From Verpa conica (taxonomy: Eukaryota > Ascomycota > Pezizomycetes > Pezizales > Morchellaceae), in the NCBI GenBank assembly GCA_033030425.1, contig JAUFSD010000020.1, positions 372,001-436,000 of the forward strand: a stretch of DNA of 64,000 nucleotides, given 5' to 3'. Positions 47,381-58,400 of the stretch are shown here, piece after piece (the first letter of the stretch is position 1; each line of letters begins with the position of its first letter). The notes under the pieces were generated by a model. The model made no database searches, was not told where the DNA came from, and worked only from the letters and a program-made list of their open reading frames with translations. Position numbers and translations under genes: made by a program.

Positions 47381-48388
47381 TCATACATCCTCCATTCCCT
47401 CATACATCATCCATCTCCCGGAAATATATTCTGTAGCGTTGCGCCCCATCATCTGTAGGATGCAGACGACCTCCATGTAAAAAGTGTCTTTCCTAGAATC
47501 AACTCTTACAATTTCAAGGTGGTTTTTTTTAAGTGGAATCTCTCTGTACCGTGCACTGGAAGGAGTTCCTGCTATCGTGGCAGAGGACTTTGATATAACC
47601 TGTTAAGGGTAATTAGTTACTTCTATAGGTATGGAGTTGTAAGAGGATAAGAAGCTCACCTTTACGGAGCCAGAGTGGGTTGGAGTTTTCTCCGTCTCGT
47701 AAAAGCATATTGTGTGGAATTGGTCTGCTATGATATCATACTGGATCGCGAGGTGACCTAGGAAGTTGGAGTATGGATGAAGCTGTCGGATAAGCCTTAT
47801 TTTATTTGACACCAGAGTGGAATCGATAGTAGAGCCTTTTAAAGGGACGACCGTTTGACCTTGGTGAGGAGTCCCGAAGAACATGATTCCATAAGTTGAG
47901 AGGTGGACATGTTTATGTTCTACAAGATGGGACTTGCTACAGGAGTTCGCATGTACCAGTGCCTAAAACTTAGTGCCTATGACAAGCTAAAAAGGTAGTG
48001 GCGTATATGAGGTGGAGAAAAAGGTGTACTCACATATTTAAGAAAAATACCCCCAACACCATGTACAAGAAATACTATAGGACGTCTTTCACTCTATCCA
48101 GTTGTCACTAGCTATATTATAGTGAATGCGCTCTTTCAACCTACTAACCTCTGTGGAACGCCTAAGTATGGAAACATCTGAGATTATTCTCAGAGCTAGA
48201 TCGGCTACTCCCAAACCATCATCACTCAACATATAATTCTGGTTACAATAGTTGAGAATACGGGCGCTGGGGTAGTCTCGGGGAAGCAGGTCTTTCAGCC
48301 AATTCACACCGTTATCTGCTACCCATGTACGATCTCCAGCGCAGTATAGTCCATGAATGGCGATAATACTAGAATTAACAATCAGCAC
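47381..48388 (-). pseudogene. Alpha/beta-hydrolase (serine esterase-like) pseudogene
   Basis: Three exons are recognisable: 48388-48034, 47962-47660, 47599-47381. The text matches the hydrolase module found in many fungal NLR-like proteins: IIAIHGLYCAGDRTW, NGVNWLKDLLP and ARILNY; then RRPIVFLVHGVGGIFLKY; then HLSTYGIMFFGTPHQG, VISKSSATIAG and a TGA stop. Exon 1 has a stop and a two-base frame loss at about 48,089 between DNWIE and RRPIVF (355 nt, not compatible with its phase-0 ends). The nucleophile motif, normally H-S-L-G-G, reads HGVGG, so Ser is missing. No ATG is present in frame at the 5' end. Introns are otherwise normal (GTGAGT and GTGAGC donors). It lies just downstream of the kinase on the same strand. 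Confidence 0.8.
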
Positions 48389-48763
48389 TACAGAACGACA
48401 TGGACATACTCATCATCCCCAACGGTTTATCCACACTATCGGCCATACCCCCCTCCATTCTCCACACACTAAACTTGAGCCAGAGTAGAATCATACTACT
48501 GGTCCCAAATGTAGTAGTGCGGAATATTTACTTTTTAAAAAAACTTACTCTACATTTGGGTTAACTCCAGGCGACAATATTTCAAAGCGGGTTCCGTAGT
48601 TAGCTGATACAGTAGCCCCCTTGGCCTATGACAAATCACTAAATAGATGAAAAAGTAAGGACGATGGATAGAAGTCTTACATTGTGGCTTCTGGATAGCA
48701 CGCTATTAGGAAGTATACTCAGGATTCTTCTTATAGTAGACTAACATTGCCTTAGCATCGATT

Positions 48764-50170
48764 CTATACAGTTGTATTGACGAGTATGAGGTATACATGT
48801 TCTTGTATGTACAACCGTTGATTTGCGTTTATGATGACTCTTAATTGTGTGTCATTAGGAGGAGCACCTAACGCTGCTGCCGTTGGGGTGTCTGACGGTT
48901 CAGATGTGGATGATGCAGTTGAATTCATAGTAGGACTTGAGGACTCTATTCCGTCTAATCCAACGGGGCTTTGGAACAGTACACCTTCCGTATTAGGACT
49001 TGATGGATAGGGTTCCTCTGCTTCATTTAATATCCAGGCACTATTCAAAGCTTCAGCTGCAGATATTCGGGAGCGAGGATTAGTAACCAGCAAAGACTTC
49101 ACAAACTCGATCCCGTCATTGCTGATATTTGCACCCCGCAACGCTGCATCTGGAAAGGTTATGTCCCCACAACAATACTTAGAAAAACGATTCATATCCA
49201 TGACTAGCACTTCGCGTTGTCCTTGTCTTACTTCCACTCCAGAGTCAATGTCCGAATCAAAAGTGGGGGCGTCTCGGAGCAAGAATGGTAGGTCTCGAGT
49301 CAAAATTACATGCGTCAAGACACCTAGGGACCGGATATCGACAAGGTTGGTATAAGACCCGCTGGAGTTGCGTAGGGAAAACCCTTGTAACTCTGGGGCC
49401 AGATAAAATAAACTGCCACAAGATGTTCGCAAGGATGTATTGTTTTGGTGCTTCGATAGACCAAAGTCGGCAATTTTTATCCGGAATGGTGATATAGAAG
49501 AGATAAGAATGTTCTGTAGTTGAGTAAGTATGTATATATATACGTTGGTAAAGGGACAATCACTAGGGGCTGAACCTTTGGTTTAATGTCGCGGTGGCAT
49601 ATGTTTTGTGTATGTAGTATAACGAGGCCTTTAAGTATCTGGGTTACGATAATCTTTGCCTGAAGCTTAGCGCTTGCCCCAGAGGTTTGGAGATATTGAC
49701 TTAAATCCCCATGCTCTATGTACTCCATAGCGAAGAAGACATAACCTTTGGCTTCATCCTCGTACCACCCTAGGAACTGTACGAACAGTGACTGACTTGA
49801 ATCCTATTTCCTCGAGATAAGCCTTATATTTGATCTCAAATACAACACACAGGAAAGGGCTCACATCTCGCAATCGCGCCAAAATATCCAACTCCCGTGA
49901 CCAATTTAAACCCTTCACTTCCTGAGGTACTCGCTTTACAGCCCGTAACGAACCCCCTCGCCCTTTTTGCCCTTCGTCGTCTGCCTCTTCAAGCCATACT
50001 ACTCCAAATCCTCCGATACCTATATCTTTTTTATACCTCCACTTTATGCGAGTTTCAACCGCCGGACCATCCTCCTCCGTCGCAGGAGTTTGTATAGTGT
50101 GGATTGTACAATCGTCGAGGAATGTCGTTTTTAGTTTATGTTGATCCATTTGCAAATGATGCACAGCCAT
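48764..50170 (-). CDS. Serine/threonine protein kinase (three exons, 423 aa)
   Basis: Exons 50170-49865, 49791-49576 and 49513-48764, with introns of 73 nt (GTGAGC) and 62 nt (GTTCAG...CAACTACAG), phase 0 at both. Kinase landmarks: IGIGGFGVVW (about residue 52), AVKRV, LFVQFLGWYEDE, MEYIEHGDL, CHRDIKPK|NIL with the intron inside the catalytic loop, IADFGLSKH and YLAPEL. The DxWSLG motif reads DIRSLG. The 75-residue tail after the domain is Ser/Thr-rich. Both intron positions and the MEYIEHGDL text are shared with the first half of the gene at 20,152-23,091, so the two are paralogues. This copy lacks the C-terminal pseudokinase. Likely an active cytosolic kinase. Substrate unknown. The downstream hydrolase pseudogene is on the same strand. 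Confidence 0.85.
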
Positions 50171-52200
50171 TTTATTGTTGTATTTCTGTGTGGCAACTTT
50201 GTGTGGGGGCTAGGTCCGGATAATCACGTAGCTAGGAGTTGTTCGGGGGTAAGCGAAGCTGAACCCCGCTTTTGTGCTATACGTGCCAAGAAAACCGAGG
50301 CTTGGTGTAGCACTCGTGCGGTAAATAGAAAATATTTGAAACTTACAGAGAACACAACTAAACGGGATTAGTTACTCAAGAGACAACTAATGACTTATAA
50401 TTACTCCCCAGATAAATAAATTATTATTTAGTATTGTTTTGGTTAAGATTGCGTGGGCTGGGCAGGGTTGTGCTTCCGGCAAATCATGCATGGTAGCACC
50501 CTTGGCAGCAGGGTTAGGTTTAGAATAACCTCTACATATGTAACGACTATAGTATTCCCTGATAGTGCAATAGGAAACCAAGGGAGCGCTACATCCCCGC
50601 CCCATTATTAAGGGCTAGGATTTCCGGCACACTATCGAAGGGCGCTCATGCCTAAGTCTCAGAATGCATCTAGAGTACATGTGCCATGCGTGTACGGCTA
50701 TGGCACACGCGCCTGCCAAGAATGTACACTCTAAGTACTTCCGTATATCTATATTCTCACTAGTCATGTGTTAATTAAATAGTGCTTGTAAGTTGCCAAG
50801 AAACTTGCCTTCTGTTAGTGAAGAATTGGCCAGAAAGAGTTCAGCACGAACAGCCCTAGCCTTCGCGTTAGCACCGTCCATGCCGGCTGTACCTAAATGG
50901 GCCGGAACAATATTAGGTTGTTTCTCAACTGTCAAATCTAGTTACATGGTTGGTAATGGTTAACCTTGGCGGGGACTATAGAAGGGTTCGAGAATTATAG
51001 GTACAGCATACAAAAGAGTCTCAGAACAGCCCAAGCATCAAGGGGATAAGTTAAATACGAGCGAGACTTGGAGGCTTCTATTCTATGACCTATAGCTCAA
51101 TACTTATCCTATCGATAGTTCTGTATGGCACCAATACAGTACTGGCTGAGTGACTTGAGCCTGCTCTGACATTCTTGAGTATACTAGAAAGATTAGGCTC
51201 ATAGAAATCGAAGAGAGAAAAACAGAAATGATATATACTCGTAATCAGGTAAGGGGAGGAAGAAAGTTGTAGTTTTGTCTTTGTTATGACTAATGCACAT
51301 TACCAGCAGGACGGATTATGGGAAATGATAGAGCAAAATATCTAAAGAATCTATCACAATAAAATACACCCCTAATCTTGATTCATGGCAGTTGATAGTA
51401 CATATAACTACTTATAGTAAATCATTTAAAATGCAGGGCTAGTGAACTATACTGACAAAGATAACAGGATACGGAGCCCATAGAATAGACTCACTATACA
51501 ATACCAGGAATGGTACTTAGTCAGATATATAGGTCCTATAAAAGGTGCAATATTTGACAGGTGGTCCAATTCTTGCCTGATGAGTCCTGTGTCCCTGACT
51601 GCCCCAAAAGCGATGAGAACACAGTTCCTATGCGGTAATTGAGAATTTAGAATATCGCATCAGGATAAGTATGCGAGTTAGCCTAGAAATTGCGCAGGGA
51701 TGTAGTGCCTTTACTTGCATTGCCAACTTACCAGATGGGTCGTGTAACAGCTGCGTTTTTAATTCATCAAACGTTTCACTTATATTTCGGTGGTCTTGTC
51801 CCCTACCTACTCTTCATGAGATGATAGAGGACATTGGCCGTTTATACCATGCCATCATCTTGTCAACGTATTCGAAATTTAACATGATTTAAAGACATGG
51901 AGTAAAGGAAATCGCCCAGTCTTATTCTCCTATAACTGCAGCCGGAGCAGTACCTTCACGACCATCAAAACAACATAACCTCCCTTATCGTATATCTGAC
52001 CTTCTATGTATGTTTATAACCCCGGTGTACTGAATCAGGACTTCACAAACTAAGTGAGCAATGTATAAAACAAATGCAACTAATATATTGAAGTAGTTGG
52101 TACTGCCCTAAGTTTTTGCTGAAACTCTGTCTGATTCTAGATCAAAGACATTAGATACCACAGACAGGAGTGGTTACTGGGAGATCGGAATAATACATAG
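50171..52200. other. Gene-free stretch between kinase and micro-exon gene
   Basis: Only short frames (51,671-51,892 among them). I find no AG-NNN-GT series here, so the micro-exon architecture stops at the terminal exon at 52,201-52,267. No repeat with a second copy was seen. Confidence 0.45.
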
Positions 52201-55200
52201 TTAGTTTAGACCAGATGTAGCACTCTCGCTGCGAGTAGTATTATAACGTCGGTCTCCCATGATTTTCCTGTGGCCCGCCCATTGAGTCTTTATTTACAGC
52301 TTTCGGGTAGTCAAGCCAGACTCACTCGCTTCAGAGTCGGCAGTCAAGACATGATCAGCAGATCATTATAGCCTCAAGTAAGAATGTTACTTACATCTTC
52401 CACGCGCTGGACATGTTATGTTAGGTCAGAAGATGGTCATTATTGGTTATTATAGCTGAACGTACCTGAATTCATTGCACGAAAGAACCAACTCTTAGGA
52501 CTGAGCTACGAGGGTGATGTATAGGGTCCAACTTACTCACTACACACCCACCAAGCATACGAGGATGAGCCCATGACCATGGAGAGGATGTAGGGTCGAA
52601 CTCACAAACTACACAACCGCCAAGCAAGCGAGGATAAGCACATGACCATGGAGAGGATGTAGGGTTCAACTCACAAACTACACAACCGCCAAGCAAGCGA
52701 GGATAAGCACATGACCATGGAGAGGATGTAGGGTCCAACTCACTAACTACACACCCACGAAGCAAGCGAGGATAAGCACATGACCATGGAGAGGATGTAG
52801 GGTCCAACTCACGGACTACACACCCACGAAGCAAGCGAGGATAAGCACATGACCATGGAGAGGATGTACGGTCCAACTCACGGACTACACACCAAGCAAG
52901 CGAGGATAAGCACATGACCATGGAGAGGATGCAGGGTCCAACTCACCGACTACACACCAAGCAAGCGAGGATAAGCACATGACCATGGAGAGGATGTAGG
53001 GTCCAACTCACTAACTACACACCCACGAAGCAAGCGAGGATAAGCACATGACCATGGAGAGGATGTAGGGTCCAACTCACTAACTACACACCCACGAAGC
53101 AAGCGAGGATAAGCACATGACCATGGAGAGGATGTAGGGTCCAACTCACCGACTACACACCAAGCAAGCGAGGATAAGCACATGACCATGGAGAGGATGT
53201 AGGGTCCAACTCACTAACTACACACCCACGAAGCAAGCGAGGATAAGCACATGACCATGGAGAGGATGTACGGTCCAACTCACTGACTACACACCAAGCA
53301 AGCGAGGATGAGCCCATGACCATGGAGAGGATGTAGGGTCCAACTCACTAACTACACACCCACCGAGGAAGTCACCATCAGTAGCTTGTCATTGACAACA
53401 ACTGAGGTCGAACTTACCCACTATCACAGAAGAAGTCACAGTAGCATTAGTAACTACCAGTTAATAGTTAGGTTATGACTTACATTCTACCAGTTCATAA
53501 GTTTAACGAGGGTCAGCACCTCATTAGTCCCAGAATTTCGTATATTACTTACATAGTACCTCTGTAACATGACCACGCTCAGCATCCTATCGGAAATACC
53601 ACTAAAGGTCCAACTTACCGACTATTACATCATTGAAGATACAAGACCCGTTGCTTAGCGATGGAGAGCACGAAAGATAAACTATTATTAAAATGAATCT
53701 CACCTATTACTACTTTATAGGTAATATACAGGTTAGTAGCTCATAATAGTGTAGGTGACGGTTTGACCTACGTAGGAATATAGCGACTGTTGTACTAGTA
53801 TTAATGAACCTTATAGCCTCTAGTAATGACACTACTCACTTACTAGTAAGTGAAATGTAGAGTAAGTATTAGTACCTATACAATATGATAGTATCTCTGT
53901 GACTTACACTCTAATAGTAACCCCCCCAAGTGGGATTAGCAGCTCGTAGTTAAAAGTTGTTAAGTGGTGACTTACATGCTATCAATACACCAGTGTGGCA
54001 ATGATCAGTATCTCATTCTAAATTATGCTCAGGATATAACTAACCAGCTGAGTTAACCAACCACCCGATGATTAGCAGGCCAATCAGATAGGATTAGTAC
54101 TAGTCGAGATATATCTTACTATCTGTTACATAGAATATATTAGAAATTGATATTTTTGCCAGCCAAACGGTAACTCACTTCTCAAGTGCTTGCTGAACGT
54201 CACCATCCCCTAAGTTGAGCTTCCGCGTAAGAACTTGTAAACGACGGAAGTGCTTGATATCGCCATCATCTAGCGGCGTATTGAGCTGTTCAGGTTCCAC
54301 TAGCAGTTTCTTAGTTGGTTCATATAGAATATCCGGCTCGCCTCCGTTGTCTGTAATGTCAGTAATACGCGGTTGCAATGATACTTGGAACCAAGTTGCA
54401 CAGCGGTTACTAAACATTTTCCACTATGGTAAGCCTACATTCCGTCTATTGCCATTTTGAAAACAGTAGCTCAGGTGCTCACCACTTCACACGCTTAAGC
54501 TCTTTCCCTATGTCCCCTGTATATCGATCGTTGCAAGATGGACAGTTGTGTTTTGTAATATCAGTAGCTTTTTGTTTGTGCAAGACCATAGCCATCGAAA
54601 GCATCACGCCAGGCTTGATACCAGTACACCACTCCTTTGCGGTCAAAGTGTTTCCAGTCGATTCATCCGCGATCATATACCTCCCGGCGTCAACCCAGCT
54701 TTTTCCGACCGACTCACGAAAGCTGAGCTTTAAGAGGTCTTGGAAATTCTAAACACAGTATGAGGTATCAGTACTATATGATGGTAATATTAGTTCGCGC
54801 ATGTTCAGTTATATCACATACCTCCCATGTCCTACACATTTCAAACGGAAATTTGATCTGTCTATCAAGTGCATCTATGAACCGGATCGGTTGAAAGTCG
54901 GCCCATGCATCAAGGTGCTGCGGAGCGGCTTCAACGCGCCTCCGTATCACGTCTTTTTCTTGCAACATTCTCCTATGAGTCGTGTTGTAAATGTCAGGCG
55001 TCCCCATTGAAGGATTGGGGCTCAGGCACCATAGAGTTGAGCAAAGGGTAATGCTTACATGTTGTAGGCGTTCAAGAAAAGATTGAACGAATTGATCTGT
55101 CCCTCGAGCTTCTCAACCAACTTCATCGATTCATCCTTTTTGTAAATCCCCCACCGGAGTTGCTTTAGGGAGGTCCCCTTTCCTCCGGGAATGCTGTTGT

Positions 55201-55456
55201 ATTTTGTGATCGATTTCTCGAGCTCCTGTAGGAGCTGATAACAGTTTTCGAGTTGCTTCTCGGCAATCTTTGCGGTTGGTGGCGATAGTTGACAGCGGGA
55301 AGTAACATCTTTAACCTCCTGGAGAGAGCAACGGAAGATCTCCAGCTTGAATACAAGCTCGAGGTGGTCGGCCGGGAATGAGCGGATGGACTCGCATACG
55401 TTAAGTGCAATTCCGGTAACTGCAATGAAGTCGCCGATGCTGAAACCAAATGACAT
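52201..55456 (-). CDS. STAND-type N-terminal/ubiquitin-like domain protein with a single-codon exon array (~30 exons, 406 aa)
   Basis: Start ATG 55,456 (MSFGFSIGDFIAVTG). Main exons: 55456-55059, 54972-54822, 54748-54491, 54423-54179. Residues 1-132 match the fungal N-terminal domain of STAND proteins. About 150-240 is a ubiquitin-like fold (PIRFIDALDRQIKFPFEMC, SWVDAGRYMIADESTG, EWCTGIKPG). HNCPSC and NRCATWF follow, a partial Zn-ribbon. Exon 4 ends GAG AA|GTGAGT instead of at its apparent stop. After it come exons of 3 nt (22 of them), 15 nt (53772-53786), 9 nt (53553-53561) and 12 nt (52395-52406), then the terminal exon 52267-52201 with stop TAA. All are multiples of 3, so phase 2 is kept throughout. 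The 35 residues they encode (about 351-385) have no stop and read on into AWKIEKIMGDRRY. Weak points: donor CGTGTGAAG for intron 3, and donor GTTAGT after the exon at 54,045. Confidence 0.75.
52505..53365 (-). repeat. 65/69-bp tandem array in which each unit is one intron plus one 3-nt exon
   Basis: Twelve near-identical units plus a diverged edge unit. On the minus strand each reads ...GTGTGTAG|NNN|GTGAGTTGGACC... . The 3-nt exons, in transcript order, start at 53349, 53284, 53215, 53150, 53081, 53012, 52947, 52882, 52813, 52744, 52675, 52606 and 52537. They read TTA TCA TTA TCG TTA TTA TCG TCC TCC TTA TTT TTT TGA. Spacings are 65 or 69 bp. The 4-bp indel (before GTGTGTAG) would wreck a coding repeat but is harmless inside an intron. 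The intron half is nearly invariant while exon bases 2 and 3 vary. Branch-site candidates are GCTTATC/GCTCATC, weaker than the CTGAC/CTAAT of the non-array introns. Confidence 0.85.
53418..54122 (-). other. Diverged single-codon exons upstream of the tandem array
   Basis: Non-repetitive introns of about 55-80 nt, each with a clear donor, branch site and AG. They bound 3-nt exons at 54120-54122 (ATA), 54045-54047 (CTG), 53976-53978 (CAT), 53908-53910 (AGT), 53840-53842 (TAA), 53619-53621 (TCG), 53484-53486 (AAT) and 53418-53420 (TGG), plus the 15-nt and 9-nt exons. Branch words such as TACTAAT and GCTGAC sit 20-35 nt before each AG. These units no longer resemble one another in sequence, so the architecture is older than the tandem array. 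Confidence 0.7.
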
Positions 55457-58400
55457 AGTAGCGGTCGTTAGGCTTGGTCGGGTACTTGATATTCGGTTAG
55501 ATGGTTTGGCGATCAAATGGCTCTGGGATGTAGTAGTAAGGATGTTGGTGAGGGTTGAGTTGGGGCGAGCCGTGCGGGGTCATTTTGTTCGGTTTACCCC
55601 GCACATAAGTAAACCTATGAAATCCAAGAACGATTGGTATGTACCAATATCCTTTTATAGGGGCCATATCGTTAAAGGAATAATAATAGAACATGATGGT
55701 CAGCTTTAGCGGCTAAAAAATAAAAGAACGAAAGACTTTTTGCATTTATGAATCGGCAGTATGGGTTAGGGTTGGTTCCCACTTGCATATATGCATTTGC
55801 ATAGGAACTCGGGACCAGTGATAACCGCGTTGCGCACTCACTTGGACATCTACCGGGTCCCGAGAGTGAATAGATAAGATGTAGAGGGAATATTTAATAA
55901 TAACTTTGTCAATCTCTCAGATATCAAATGTAATTCTTCAAGCCCTTAATATGCGTTGTGCGGGTGCTAAAGATTTTTACCGTGTAACCATGTTATTTAG
56001 CATCAATGACCACTCTGCGCATAAATATTCAGGTTTATGTATTTTGGGGTTGGTTCGGGTATTAAACATGTACTCCCAGGGGGGTTTGTGCCGAGCAGCG
56101 CTAGTGTCGCCAAGCCCGTCTTGGCACGACACACCCCGACACAAACCACCAGCTTGACGTATGAACCCCGGGATACCCTCAGCTACTGTTTTGAATCTTC
56201 CATTGCCGAGAATCTTTTACATGTTGTGCGGTAATTAAATGTCTAGTGGCTCTGCACCAGCGTTTCTTGCACACGCCGTGGGGCCATCTACGCTTCGAGT
56301 ACCCGGTTTTTGCCTGCGTCGCTTAATTAGGTAGCCACTGTCCCTCCGCACTGAAGCCCCTCATGCGTTCGAAACAGCGCTCCCACGTAAATTATAATGT
56401 CGCGTTAACGAGTATTTGGTAGATGCAGGTACTGTCGCTGACGTTCCATCCATGTCCGGAGTAACTATATGCCCGGAAGAGCTCTGTGTTTATGTGCCCG
56501 CTTATCAGACAAACCCTAGCCCTTATATCCCTGACATCCTGTTGAAAGGTTATTCGTAGAGATCTTGATGGGGAAATCTATTGGTCAGTAGGTTGAATCA
56601 GCATCTGAGAGGATATTCGCTAACAGCGTCTGTCAGCACGACCTGGTGATTGAGTATATAATTTAGGCTCGTAGTATCAAGATAGGGGGTGTTTTGTTCC
56701 CCGTAAAACAGCATTTTAACGATAGATGCTTTGAATAGGTAACACAAATTTGATACGCCGTCAAAGTTACATGCCACGAGTTATAAAAACAGCAGTCTTT
56801 ATCTACATGAAAGTTCCTCCTCTATCACACTGTGAACACCGCCTAACATGCAGGTACCAACGTATTAGTAGACCCTCCTCACCCACCCGAAACCCTAGCA
56901 CTACGAATTGATTGGCTGAGATTCCACCAGGAATAGCCATTATATCCAGTAACATATATGTAGAATGCTTAAGGTATCTATACTGGGGTCTCGAGCGGCC
57001 CAGTGTATAACTAAACCCCGGTGGAGAGAAAGAAACGCATTGTATACGAAAATCGTTTTTGAGAATGGTACAGGGTGACATTCCACATATGATTATTGGG
57101 GTGGTTGATTATACCTTTATATAAAAAAATAACAGCATGAACTCTGTCAAGCTTGGAGCTAACGAAAGTGCGAAATGATCAGTCACCACCCGAATCAACC
57201 CGCATTGGCATTGGGCTCATGAATCGTATCTAACTACAAAATATCATTATTTATCAACCCTACTGTTAGAAACACAGATAATTCAATGTAGCTAAATGAT
57301 GTTCAACTGGCTATGGTATACTGACTCCACCCTCCAAAGTGCTATCTCGGGAACTTTCACACCTGAGCCTTCACATGACAAACCACCCCATAATTCGCCT
57401 ACCTTTTGCATGATGAACGGTGTATTAACCGTCCCAACAAATCATTGTCTTTAGTGATTCCGCCCTAGAACAATCAGACCCCTGCATCGGAGCTACGATT
57501 CCCCGGGTAACATCCTTCAGATTACCGGCATTGGACACCGGCGGGGTATACTATGCTACTACACTTACATCATGTATTATCGTGACATGCAACACCCCCT
57601 GGATGACTGCGGACATGAAAGACATTGACAAGATCAACAGCCGAGTAGACTCAGCGGGACCATACTTATACCGGCCCGGGGTATTGTCCTCCGCCGGCCA
57701 TCTTGGAGAGGATTCGGGGGCTGACGTTGACAGGGCTAGGGGTACGATACATTGTGTAGACTAGCCTGACCGGGGCAAGACTAGATAGTTAGTTTCATAT
57801 TGTCTTTATTTTTGTTTCTGCCTATTAGGTCAGACGATTCTAAGGATGAGGATGTGAGGGCGGGCACTAGGGGTCGGGTTGTGAAGACATAACGAGCCTC
57901 ACAATTCGGTGGTGGCCCCGTGGGGTGGAGATTTCCGCTATCCTATGTTCACACCCCTACCCCTTGTAGATTACCTTAGATCAATGAGACACGCATCAAC
58001 CGTTTAGAGACACGTGCACGGTAGAATGATAATGTGACATGTGACGTGGGTGACGTAGTAATGTGATATGTGACACCAGCCAAGGAGAGATGAGCAGGGG
58101 ATAGTATGCACGACCTCCGAGAATAGTATAGTGCAGGCGAAGGACCGAGACTGACGAGAAGAAATCAGTGAGGGTCCATGGTCCATGAGAACCGAGTGAG
58201 GTAGCGTGAAGAGCCAATCTTAGTCAGACTTGTTCCGGGTTAGGGTTAAGTGTTAATATCCTTAGTGGTATCTTTCTCACGCGCTCTGTCAACTTTGCCA
58301 TGCACCGCCAGGGGGGACCCCAATCTGATTAACTATACCCTCTCTCCTCTTGGCTTATCGCACTGTCTCACTTGGTTCTCGTGGGCCATGGACCATCACT

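Noticed and set aside
52472..53189. Two long minus frames over the tandem array that would encode a Cys/Pro/Ser-rich repeat protein (SPWSCAYPRLL units)
   Set aside because: Unit lengths are 65 and 69 bp, so the frame changes from unit to unit. The conserved features are AG and GTGAGT around three bases, which fits introns and not a coding repeat.
52505..53365. CRISPR-like appearance of regularly spaced repeats
   Set aside because: The variable part is three bases, the organism is a eukaryote, and there are no cas genes. The units have splice-site grammar.
54424..54490. Alternative intron 3 using the better donor GTGAGC at 54,482, which gives KCGKC text
   Set aside because: It forces a frame that stops after about 40 residues and loses FQVSLQPRITDI and the rest of exon 4. 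The weaker GTGAAG donor keeps a long protein-like frame and the later micro-exon phase.
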